DNA of 64,000 nt. It comes from Arenibacter troitsensis (GTDB lineage: Bacteria; Bacteroidota; Bacteroidia; Flavobacteriales; Flavobacteriaceae). Where the stretch lies: NCBI RefSeq assembly GCF_900177645.1, contig NZ_FXAO01000010.1, positions 1 to 64,000 of the forward strand, in the 5' to 3' direction. The notes under the pieces are model-generated. The model had not been told where the DNA came from. It ran no database searches and was given only the letters and a program-made list of their open reading frames with translations. The position numbers and the translations under genes were made by a program. Each line of letters starts with the position of its first letter. The stretch's first letter is position 1. Of this stretch, positions 9,406 to 17,267 are shown one piece after another.

Positions 9406-9837
9406 ATGAAAATAGCTATAGGTAATGACCATGCAGGTACAGAATATAAACTTGCCATTATTGGATTGTTGAAATCTATGGGTACAGAAGTAATAAATCA
9501 CGGTACCGATGGTTCCGATAGTGTTGATTATGCCGATTTTGTACATCCTGTGGCAATAGATGTGGAGGAAGGAAATGCAGATTTGGGTATTATTATTTGC
9601 GGTAGTGGCAACGGGGTGTCAATGACGGCCAATAAACATCAAAAAATAAGGGCAGCTTTATGTTGGACATCTGAAATAGTTCAATTGGCCAAAGAACACA
9701 ATGACGCCAACATTTTAAGTTTGCCAGCCAGATTTGTTTCTTTGCCACAGGCATTGGAAATGGTGAAAACTTTTTTAAATACTTCCTTTGAAGGTGGTCG
9801 TCACGAAAGACGAATAGAGAAAATTCCCTGTAAGTAA
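9406..9837 (+). CDS. rpiB: Ribose-5-phosphate isomerase B
   Basis: A 143-residue protein with the LacAB/RpiB signature MKIAIGNDHAGTEYK at the N terminus and the GIIICGSGNGVSMTANK active-site loop in the middle. It interconverts ribose 5-phosphate and ribulose 5-phosphate in the non-oxidative pentose phosphate pathway. The ATG at 9406 gives the family's usual N terminus. It is divergent from rnr across the proposed origin. Confidence 0.95.
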   Translation: MKIAIGNDHAGTEYKLAIIGLLKSMGTEVINHGTDGSDSVDYADFVHPVAIDVEEGNADLGIIICGSGNGVSMTANKHQKIRAALCWTSEIVQLAKEHNDANILSLPARFVSLPQALEMVKTFLNTSFEGGRHERRIEKIPCK

Positions 9838-9965
9838 AATAAGTACTTCAAAACCAATAGATACAGGGAGTATTGTAAAACATATTCATTAGGGATCATT
9901 ACTTTATTAAGTACATGTTGTAATCTTTAAAACGTTGGGTAGATAGTATTGTTGATATTTAAACT

Positions 9966-10406
9966 ATGAGAATTGAAATAAAAAAATTCAATGAACTAGA
10001 TATACAGGAGCTTTATGATGTTTTACAATTACGTAGTGAAGTATTTGTAGTGGAACAAGATTGCGTATACCAAGATATGGACGATAAAGATCAGATTGCC
10101 CTTCATATAATGGGAAATAAGAACAATAAAATAGTAGCTTATACCAGAGTATTTAAACCTGGGGATTATTTTAAGGAAGCAAGTATAGGGAGGGTAGTAG
10201 TACGTAGATCTGAGCGGAAATATGGATATGGATTGAAAATAATGCAGGCTTCCATTGAAATAATACATAAAAATTATGGAGTGGTTCCCATACATATTTC
10301 CGCCCAGAAATATTTGACGAAGTTTTATTCTTCCCTTGGTTTTGCAATAATTGGTGAGGAATATTTAGAGGATGGTATTCCGCATGTTGGTATGCTAAGG
10401 GAATGA
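9966..10406 (+). CDS. GNAT acetyltransferase, ElaA-like
   Basis: A 146-residue GNAT protein. The N-terminal stretch (ELYDVLQLRSEVFVVEQDCVYQDMD, read in two parts) and the RVVVRRSERKYGYG acetyl-CoA binding loop match the ElaA branch. It transfers an acetyl group from acetyl-CoA to an unknown acceptor in the cytosol. It follows rpiB on the same strand after 128 bases, so separate transcription is likely. Confidence 0.85.
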   Translation: MRIEIKKFNELDIQELYDVLQLRSEVFVVEQDCVYQDMDDKDQIALHIMGNKNNKIVAYTRVFKPGDYFKEASIGRVVVRRSERKYGYGLKIMQASIEIIHKNYGVVPIHISAQKYLTKFYSSLGFAIIGEEYLEDGIPHVGMLRE

Positions 10407-10437
10407 GAATTGAAAATTCAATTTTTTAAATTCATTC

Positions 10438-10463
10438 AAAAAAAAGAGCTGTATAAACAGCTC
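10438..10463 (-). terminator. Intrinsic terminator for the minus-strand gene at 10488
   Basis: A 7-bp stem (GAGCTGT at 10446-10452 with ACAGCTC at 10457-10463) closes a 4-base loop. On the minus strand it is followed by eight T residues (A run at 10438-10445). Orientation fits the end of the small gene immediately to its right. Confidence 0.7.
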
Positions 10464-10487
10464 CATATATTATTGGATATCTTTAAA

Positions 10488-10862
10488 CTATATTTTGATA
10501 GGCGTTTTATCACTTAAATTGATATCCTCCAACATATTATCGGTAAACTTATAGTGCCCTTTAGTGGTAATTATTTTAAAACGGTTGGAATTCATTCTAC
10601 TCAAGGTATCCAAAAACAACCATTTCGATTTCAATAACAATGGCCTATCCGATTTTAAACTAATCTCGAAATAATATTTTTTTCCATTTTTAATTGCCAC
10701 AATATCTGGAGTAATTTTGGTGTCGCTACCTCTTTTTAAATAGGATTTTGGACAATCATAACCGTCAATATCCGCCTTGATTTTTTCAAAACCGTGCGCT
10801 TCCAAGTGGGAAATGGACTTCTTTATGAAATCTTCGTTTGCTGATTTTTCAATTTTTATCAT
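10488..10862 (-). CDS. Uncharacterised 124-residue protein, possible PD-(D/E)XK-type fold
   Basis: I do not recognise the family. The central segment KITPDIVAIKNGKKYYFEIS places an Asp about a dozen residues before an E-x-S on a predicted strand, which resembles the D...E-x-K/S layout of restriction-endonuclease-like folds. No signal peptide or membrane segment is present, and the charge is high. It stands alone, followed by its own terminator. The nuclease-fold idea is weak inference; the protein could be a non-catalytic relative. Confidence 0.6.
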   Translation of the reverse strand: MIKIEKSANEDFIKKSISHLEAHGFEKIKADIDGYDCPKSYLKRGSDTKITPDIVAIKNGKKYYFEISLKSDRPLLLKSKWLFLDTLSRMNSNRFKIITTKGHYKFTDNMLEDINLSDKTPIKI

Positions 10863-11225
10863 AATCGTAATGTATAAAAAAAATCGATAAAAAGCAAATA
10901 AATACGTTGATTAACAGATATTTAAGTGGATTTTAACAATATACCGGTATAAAGAAAATTATTCCTTAAAGGATTACAACAGTTGAGGTTAACCATCGAT
11001 GGTTTTATAAGAATGGGCAACATTTCCTTATGGAATTTGGTCTCGGAATAGTCATGGAATGGAAGCCCAACTACCCATTGGCCATCCTATTGGGTGATCT
11101 AAAAACTAGCAAAAAATAAGAGATAACATTAAATTAAGTAAGGGTGCTAACCTGGCATTCCTTAAATTTTTATAATTTTCCAAGTTCCAAACAGGATTTT
11201 ATATTAACTGTTATAGATTTTTTTC
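10863..11225. other. Gene-free stretch
   Basis: About 360 bases between divergent genes. The left part is very AT-rich. The middle (about 10990-11100) has a more coding-like composition, but every frame stops within 30 codons, so I call no gene. I see no perfect TANNTTTG element and no structured RNA. Confidence 0.5.
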
Positions 11226-12428
11226 ATGAATTACAGCCAAAAAGGAATAATTTTTTTACTTATTACCGGAGTTTTTCTATCCTTTTCCTGTGAACAAAAG
11301 CTTGATAAGGATGAGCTTACTTTTACAAGATTGATGGAAGAGGTAAAACAAGAATTTGCACCGGACAAAAGGGTAGCCCTTTTTAATATAGAATATGTTA
11401 ATAGAGGTAATGAAACCATCCTGAGGGGAGAGTCCAACCTACCTGAGGCCATTAACAGTTTTAAAGAAAAGCTGGCGCAGCATAAAATAAACTATATAGA
11501 CAGTATTCAATTATTGCCATCATCCAATTTAAATGGATTTACCCAAGGTCTTATTACCATATCCGTGGCCAATTTGCGTGGTAAACCCGCCCATTCTTCA
11601 GAATTGGTGACCCAGGCCACTTTGGGTACCCCCGTCAAGATTTTTAAAGAAGAGGATGGTTGGTATCTGATCCAGACTCCGGATAAATATTTGTCCTGGG
11701 TAGATAGGGGAGGAATAATGCCGCTGTCAACTGAAAAATATACACAGTGGAAATCCACCCCAAAAGTTATTTACACCAATACTATAGGTCATTGTTATAC
11801 CGAGCCTAACAAGAATTCCCAGGTCGTTTCCGATATGGTTTCCGGGGGTGTTTTGGAGCAGATAGGTGAAGAAAAGGACTATTATTTTGTGGTATTTCCA
11901 GATGGTAGAAAGACTTATATCCTTAAAACAGAAGCCATGGATTATGACACTTGGCTGGCAGCATTGGATCCTAGTCAGGAATCTTTGGTAAGTACTTCCA
12001 AAACCTTAATGGGAGTTCCTTATTTATGGGGGGGTACTTCTACCAAAGGAGTGGATTGCAGCGGATTTACCAAAACCATTTATTTTTTGAATGGTATTGT
12101 ATTACCAAGGGACGCTTCCCAGCAAATTCATACGGGCAGGGAGATAGATGCCGTTAAGGATTTTGATAAGTTGCAACCTGGAGATTTATTGTTTTTTGGA
12201 AAACCGGCAACAGATACCACAAAGGAACGCGTAATCCATGTAGGGATGTGGATAGGTAACAATGAATTTATCCATTCTGCCGGAAGGGTACATATAAGTA
12301 GTGTGGACAAAGACGCTTCAAATTTTGACGAATACAACCTAAACAGATATTTACGTTCCAATCGTTATCTCAAGGAAACCAAGGACGGATTGATCGAGCT
12401 TTCCAAAACCCCTGTATTTAAGGACTGA
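11226..12428 (+). CDS. SH3-domain NlpC/P60 cell-wall peptidase lipoprotein
   Basis: The 400-residue product has a lipoprotein signal peptide with lipobox LSFSC (Cys22), two bacterial SH3-like modules (about 95-240) and a C-terminal NlpC/P60 domain. The catalytic Cys278 lies in GVDCSGFTK and His338 in VIHVGMWIG. Such enzymes cut within peptidoglycan stem peptides, typically gamma-D-Glu-diamino acid bonds, from the outer face of the periplasm. It converges with the sugar-acid cluster and appears to be a single-gene unit. Confidence 0.9.
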   Translation: MNYSQKGIIFLLITGVFLSFSCEQKLDKDELTFTRLMEEVKQEFAPDKRVALFNIEYVNRGNETILRGESNLPEAINSFKEKLAQHKINYIDSIQLLPSSNLNGFTQGLITISVANLRGKPAHSSELVTQATLGTPVKIFKEEDGWYLIQTPDKYLSWVDRGGIMPLSTEKYTQWKSTPKVIYTNTIGHCYTEPNKNSQVVSDMVSGGVLEQIGEEKDYYFVVFPDGRKTYILKTEAMDYDTWLAALDPSQESLVSTSKTLMGVPYLWGGTSTKGVDCSGFTKTIYFLNGIVLPRDASQQIHTGREIDAVKDFDKLQPGDLLFFGKPATDTTKERVIHVGMWIGNNEFIHSAGRVHISSVDKDASNFDEYNLNRYLRSNRYLKETKDGLIELSKTPVFKD

Positions 12429-12435
12429 GCTAGAC

Positions 12436-13467
12436 TTATTTTAGGTCTACAGCCATTATAAAGTCGTCCGCAGTGATATAGAGCCTTTTTTCTTCGGTAT
12501 CAAAAGCACAATTGGCCGTAGCTTGTCCGGTATGGATTCTTGCCAAGGCCTTTCCTTGGGAATTAAAGATCCAAACGCCACCGGGCCCAGTAGCAAATAG
12601 AATTCCGTTGTTGTTTACTTTTAGTCCATCAGGCAAGCCTTGTTGACCTTCTTTTCCAATAAGATGCGTTACCTCATAAAATAGTTTTTTATCAGTGACT
12701 TTTCCAGGTTCCGGAAGCTTATATTGGTACCACACGGCATGTTCCGGATCTGAATTTGCAACGTAAAGGACATTACCATCCGGAGATATTCCAATTCCGT
12801 TAGGACGGGAAATGGTGTCGAGCAGTATTAATTCCCCAGTGGTCATTAGGCAAAAAATTCCTTGAAAATCCAATTCTTTACCTTCATCATCCATTCTTTT
12901 TGGCAGGCCATAGGGTGGATCTGTAAAATAGAGGTTACCGTTTTTATCGAATATGGCGTCATTGGGGCTGTTCAATTTCTTGCCCATATAGGAATCCACC
13001 AAGGTAGAAAATTCAGATGAAGGGGAACTTAGGGGCGCATTCATTTTGGCTATTTGACGATTCCCGTGTTGCATGAGCACCAATTCTCCATCCTTATTAA
13101 GTAAAAGACCATTGGAACCCGGTTCTTCACCTGTAAATTTAGTTCCTGAAAAACCTGAAGGATGTAAGTAGGTGACCGTATCGTTGTTTTTTGGATCCAA
13201 CTTATAAACCTTGTTATTTGGGATATCTGAAAATAATAAATAATTGCCTTCTTTTATCCAAAGGGGTCCCTCTGTCCAGGCAAAGCCACTGGCAAGGATT
13301 TCAATTTTAGATTTCTGATCTATGATCTGATGCGCTTCATCATCCAAAATTTCAATGGAAAATGGAGAAGCAATAGCTTCCGCCGTCATCGCTTTTTTAC
13401 TGGATTCTTTACAGGAGGCCCCAAAGAGTAGAATGGAAGTAACTATTATACATGCTAATTTTTTCAT
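12436..13467 (-). CDS. SMP-30/gluconolactonase-type lactonase lipoprotein
   Basis: 343 residues with a lipoprotein signal (MKKLACIIVTSILLFGASC, Cys19). The six-bladed SMP-30 propeller follows, with TEGPLW near the N terminus and NSPNDAIFDKNGNLYFTDP and RPNGIGISPDGNVLYVANSD as metal-binding segments. Members hydrolyse aldonolactones to aldonates. As a periplasmic lipoprotein it would act on lactone made outside the inner membrane. It starts 1 base after the GntP stop, so it is the last gene of a tight operon whose other members oxidise, import and dehydrate sugar acids. The exact lactone is inferred from DgoD to be galactono-type. Confidence 0.88.
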   Translation of the reverse strand: MKKLACIIVTSILLFGASCKESSKKAMTAEAIASPFSIEILDDEAHQIIDQKSKIEILASGFAWTEGPLWIKEGNYLLFSDIPNNKVYKLDPKNNDTVTYLHPSGFSGTKFTGEEPGSNGLLLNKDGELVLMQHGNRQIAKMNAPLSSPSSEFSTLVDSYMGKKLNSPNDAIFDKNGNLYFTDPPYGLPKRMDDEGKELDFQGIFCLMTTGELILLDTISRPNGIGISPDGNVLYVANSDPEHAVWYQYKLPEPGKVTDKKLFYEVTHLIGKEGQQGLPDGLKVNNNGILFATGPGGVWIFNSQGKALARIHTGQATANCAFDTEEKRLYITADDFIMAVDLK

Positions 13468-13468
13468 T

Positions 13469-14791
13469 TTAGTGCATTATTTTAACGATTATAGTAATAA
13501 TGGTCATAGCAGTACCTCCGAGAACGAATGTACCTGCCGATTGGACCTGATAACCTTGTTTTACGTTCATGCCGGTTAGTTGGGTAAGCACCCAAAAGAA
13601 ACTGTCGTTTACGTGCGATACAACAGAAGCTCCAGCACCAATGGATAAAACCGTCATAGTGGCCATAAAGGGGTCGTTTAGACCCAAGGCGGGCATTAAA
13701 GGGGCTATTATGGAGGCTGTGGTTACCAAGGCCACTGTAGATGACCCCTGAGTGGTCTTAAGACAGGCTGCCAACAAAAAGGGCAGGAACAAGCCCAACT
13801 CCATTCCTGTAAATTCTGAAGTAATGGTATCTGCAATTCCTGAATTCTGCAACATCTTTCCAAAAATCCCTCCCGCCCCGGTTATAAAAATTATGGGGGC
13901 CGCTTCCCTTAAAGATTCTCCAAACCAACCTGTGGCGGAGAAAATCTTTTCGTCCAATTTTTTGGGCAGTACAAGGGACAATAATACGCCTACCAAAAGT
14001 GCAATTACAGGCGTGCCCAAAAATGATATGATTGTCTTGAATAGTGAAGGTTTAAAGGTAAATTCCGGATAATCCATGACCGACTTAAATATGATGAGTA
14101 CAATAGGAATTACAATAGCCAATAAGGATTTCCAAAGGGCTGGTTGTTCTTGTTGGGTAGTCACTTCTTCGAGGATTATTGGAACATGAATTCGGGAGGC
14201 GAATTTGGTAGCAAAGAAATAACAGGCAATTAGTGAAATGCTACTGATGAGCAAGCCCCATATCATAACACTTCCCAAATCTGCTCCTAGGATACCGGCG
14301 GCGGCAATAGGTCCCGGGGTTGGTGGCACCATGGTATGCGAAGCCGTAAGTCCCAGTGCAAGTGCCGCAGTGGTACCTGCAAAGGATACACCCGCTTTGG
14401 AGGAGAGTACCTTGTTTAGAGGGTTCATTATTAAAAGTGCACTATCAGCAAATACAGGAATAGAAAGTATATAACCTGTAAGTAGCATGGCCAAGTGGAT
14501 GGATTTTGCACCTATTAGTTGTAAAATTTTGGAGGCAATAACAAAAGCGCCACCAGATTTTTCCAGTACCTTGCCTATGGTAACCCCAAACAAGATTATA
14601 AGTCCTATTTTGCCCATAATATCCCCAAATCCATTATTTATGGAACTGATTATGGCTTCTATATCCATCCCGGTCAAAAAACCATAAACGATAGCCGAGA
14701 AAAGGAGCACAAAGAAGGGGTGCACTTTAAATTTGATAATACCTATAATTAATAAGGCAAGGGAAAGTACTAAGGCGATAAGGTAAGTCAT
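13469..14791 (-). CDS. GntP family aldonate:H+ symporter
   Basis: A 440-residue inner-membrane protein with about 12 hydrophobic helices and GntP-family motifs (GKVLEKSGGA, TASHTMVPPTPGPIAAA, GASVVSHVNDSFFWV). The family imports gluconate and related sugar acids with protons. It lies 40 bases downstream of dgoD and 1 base upstream of the lactonase gene. The context suggests galactonate or a similar aldonate as substrate; sequence alone does not decide it. Length is standard. Confidence 0.92.
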   Translation of the reverse strand: MTYLIALVLSLALLIIGIIKFKVHPFFVLLFSAIVYGFLTGMDIEAIISSINNGFGDIMGKIGLIILFGVTIGKVLEKSGGAFVIASKILQLIGAKSIHLAMLLTGYILSIPVFADSALLIMNPLNKVLSSKAGVSFAGTTAALALGLTASHTMVPPTPGPIAAAGILGADLGSVMIWGLLISSISLIACYFFATKFASRIHVPIILEEVTTQQEQPALWKSLLAIVIPIVLIIFKSVMDYPEFTFKPSLFKTIISFLGTPVIALLVGVLLSLVLPKKLDEKIFSATGWFGESLREAAPIIFITGAGGIFGKMLQNSGIADTITSEFTGMELGLFLPFLLAACLKTTQGSSTVALVTTASIIAPLMPALGLNDPFMATMTVLSIGAGASVVSHVNDSFFWVLTQLTGMNVKQGYQVQSAGTFVLGGTAMTIITIIVKIMH

Positions 14792-14831
14792 GGTTTTTTT
14801 GGTTGGTTATTGGTATTATTCGGTTATTATT

Positions 14832-15992
14832 TTACCATTCGGTGAAGTTTCCATCGGGTCCGCGCCATATGGGGTTGGACCAGTTATGGCCAATTTTCTG
14901 GCCTTCCCTTAATTTTTCCTCATTCATTTCAACCCCTAAGCCTGGTTTCTGGAACAACTCTATATAACCATCCTTGATATCAAAAATTTCAGGATTAAGG
15001 ACATAATCCAATAAATCAAAACCTTGATTATAGTGGATACCTATACTGTTTTCCTGAATAAAAGCATTGGTGGATACAAAGTCGACATGTAATGCCGAAG
15101 CCAGGGAAATGGGCCCAAGCGGACAGTGGGGGGCCAAAGCTACATCATAGGCTTCGGCCAAGGTAGCAATTCGCCTTACCTCGGAAATTCCTCCAGCGTG
15201 ACTAAGATCTGGCTGAATAATATCTACAACCCCTTGTTCCAGTATTTTCTTAAAATCCCAACGGGAGAACATTCTTTCCCCGGTGGCGATGGGTATGCTT
15301 GTATAAGGGTAAATATGCTTTAAGGCATCATGGTTTTCGCTAAGTACCGGTTCTTCAATAAACATGGGTTCATAAGGCGCTAGCTCATCCAAAAGCCTTT
15401 TTACCATGCCCTTGTGTACACGCCCATGAAAATCCAGTCCTATGTCCAAATCGTTACCGAATTCCTCTCTTAATACTCTAATGTTGTTGGATACCTTTTT
15501 CACCTCCTTCAAGGATGAAATCCAGTCCATACCACCGGTAGCGTTCATTTTTACAGCTTGGAAACCGGCCTTGACTTTTTCGTGGGCCTGTTCCAAAATA
15601 ACCTCTGGGTGATCTCCACCAATCCAGCAGTACATTTTCATTTTATGCCGCACAGCACCACCCAATAAATCGTAGACAGGAACACCAAGAAATTTTCCCT
15701 TTATATCCCAAAGTGCCTGATCAATACCGGATATGGCGCTCATGAGTATGGGACCACCTCTATAAAATCCTCCACGATAGAGTATTTGCCATATATCTTC
15801 AATATTTGCGGCCGACTTTCCAATGATATGTTGCTGTAGTTCCATGACACAGGCGGCCACCGTATCTGCTTTTCCTTCCACAACGGGTTCGCCCCAACCA
15901 ATAATTCCCTCTTTGGTGGTAACCTTAACAAAAAGCCACCTTGGGGGGACTTTAAAAAGTTCAATTTTTTCAATAATAAGTTCTGCCTTCAT
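14832..15992 (-). CDS. dgoD: D-galactonate dehydratase (enolase superfamily)
   Basis: 386 residues, close to E. coli DgoD along its whole length, including GFYRGGPILMSAI, GLDFHGR, FIEEPV, ATGERMFSRWDF, LQPDLSHAGGI-like and LAPHCPLGPIS segments. Predicted metal ligands are Asp187, Glu213 and Glu239, with catalytic His189 and His289. All match the known DgoD residues at a constant offset of four. The enzyme converts D-galactonate to 2-keto-3-deoxy-D-galactonate in the cytosol. No KDGal kinase or aldolase gene is in the window, so the pathway must finish elsewhere. It begins an operon with gntP and the lactonase. Confidence 0.93.
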   Translation of the reverse strand: MKAELIIEKIELFKVPPRWLFVKVTTKEGIIGWGEPVVEGKADTVAACVMELQQHIIGKSAANIEDIWQILYRGGFYRGGPILMSAISGIDQALWDIKGKFLGVPVYDLLGGAVRHKMKMYCWIGGDHPEVILEQAHEKVKAGFQAVKMNATGGMDWISSLKEVKKVSNNIRVLREEFGNDLDIGLDFHGRVHKGMVKRLLDELAPYEPMFIEEPVLSENHDALKHIYPYTSIPIATGERMFSRWDFKKILEQGVVDIIQPDLSHAGGISEVRRIATLAEAYDVALAPHCPLGPISLASALHVDFVSTNAFIQENSIGIHYNQGFDLLDYVLNPEIFDIKDGYIELFQKPGLGVEMNEEKLREGQKIGHNWSNPIWRGPDGNFTEW

Positions 15993-16175
15993 AATGATTT
16001 TACAAATTCTTTAGCCCTTTTCAGGACATTTAGAAATCGTTTTTATTTTTCGCTAGCTGGTCTTTATATGGATACAAGCCATTCCTTAGGCCATTGGTTC
16101 TTTAAAAGATTTCGGAATTAAATATAACTATTTGTTACGTATATATGCAATATGGCATTTTTTTAACAGAATAAA

Positions 16176-17237
16176 TTAAAGTATAACAGTTTTTCCAGTT
16201 CTTACCGATTCATCTGCGGCCAATACAATTTTTAGACTATTAATGGCATCGGTTAAATGCGATGACAGATCAACATTGTTCTTAATGGCGTTCAACAAAT
16301 ATTCCTGTTCCAATAGACAGAGCCCGTCATGATCCGGCTCATCTTCGGTTCCAATAAACTCATCTTTTTTAAGGAAATTCCCCTCTTTGGTCAATTCACT
16401 ATAATGAAGTTGTAGACTGCCCGTTTTTGTATGTCCTTCTATATCTTGGGAACTATCTTTGGGTTTGTCCGAAATGGAAACCGCTCCCTTAGGACCAATA
16501 ACATCCTTTATAAAGACGGCTGTTTCACTCATCATAGGTCCCCATCCGGCTTCGTACCAACCTACCGAACCGTCTTTAAAACGTACTTGTAATTGACCAT
16601 AATTGTACATTTTATTATCAATTTCCTTGCTCAAATTGGCTCCAATGGCACTAACACTGATCGGAACGGATTGGGTCATTAAACACATAATATCCACATA
16701 ATGAACACCACAATCCACTATAGGGGACATGGAATTCATTAATTGCTTATGGGTATACCATTTGTCCCCAGAGCTTTGTTGGTTTAAGTTCATACGCATT
16801 ACCAAGGGTTTGCCAAGGGTACGGGCAACTTCTACGAACTTGGTCCATGACGGATGTACCCTTAGAATATAACCGACCACCATTTTTTTGTTTTTTTCCG
16901 TTGCCAACACCACTAGTTCCTCGGCCTCTTCTACCGTTAGGGCAAGCGGTTTTTCTACGAATACATGTGCTCCTGCGTTCAGACTTTTTCTAACATAGTC
17001 GGCATGGGTATCCGGATAGGTATTAATGGATACTACATCTGGTTTGGATTCCCTCAAGGCGGTATTAAAATCGGCATAGGTAGGCAATCCTCCCAATTCC
17101 CTGGATAACTTTTCCCTACTTTCAGGTTTTCGGCTTACCAGCCCTACAATTGCAAATTCACTGAGTTGATGATAGGCTCTGGCGTGGGAAATACCCATAT
17201 TTCCACAACCTACAACAAGGGTTTTTAGTTTGTTCAT
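16176..17237 (-). CDS. Gfo/Idh/MocA family NAD(P)-dependent oxidoreductase
   Basis: 353 residues with an N-terminal Rossmann motif VVGCGNMGISHARAY and the family segment HVFEKPLAL-like (AHVFVEKPLALTVEEAEEL). The C-terminal domain is the substrate-binding beta-sheet. Members oxidise sugars or inositols, or rework amino-sugar groups, in the cytosol. It lies 30 bases downstream of the quinoprotein gene and 183 bases before dgoD on the same strand. A sugar or sugar-acid substrate is likely; its exact step is unknown. Confidence 0.88.
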   Translation of the reverse strand: MNKLKTLVVGCGNMGISHARAYHQLSEFAIVGLVSRKPESREKLSRELGGLPTYADFNTALRESKPDVVSINTYPDTHADYVRKSLNAGAHVFVEKPLALTVEEAEELVVLATEKNKKMVVGYILRVHPSWTKFVEVARTLGKPLVMRMNLNQQSSGDKWYTHKQLMNSMSPIVDCGVHYVDIMCLMTQSVPISVSAIGANLSKEIDNKMYNYGQLQVRFKDGSVGWYEAGWGPMMSETAVFIKDVIGPKGAVSISDKPKDSSQDIEGHTKTGSLQLHYSELTKEGNFLKKDEFIGTEDEPDHDGLCLLEQEYLLNAIKNNVDLSSHLTDAINSLKIVLAADESVRTGKTVIL

Positions 17238-17267
17238 ATTCCTAAGGTATAATATTTCTTAATTTTT

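Noticed and set aside
10990-11100. Coding-like remnant between the orphan gene and the NlpC/P60 gene
   Set aside because: All frames stop within about 30 codons and I recognise no family; too weak for a pseudogene call.
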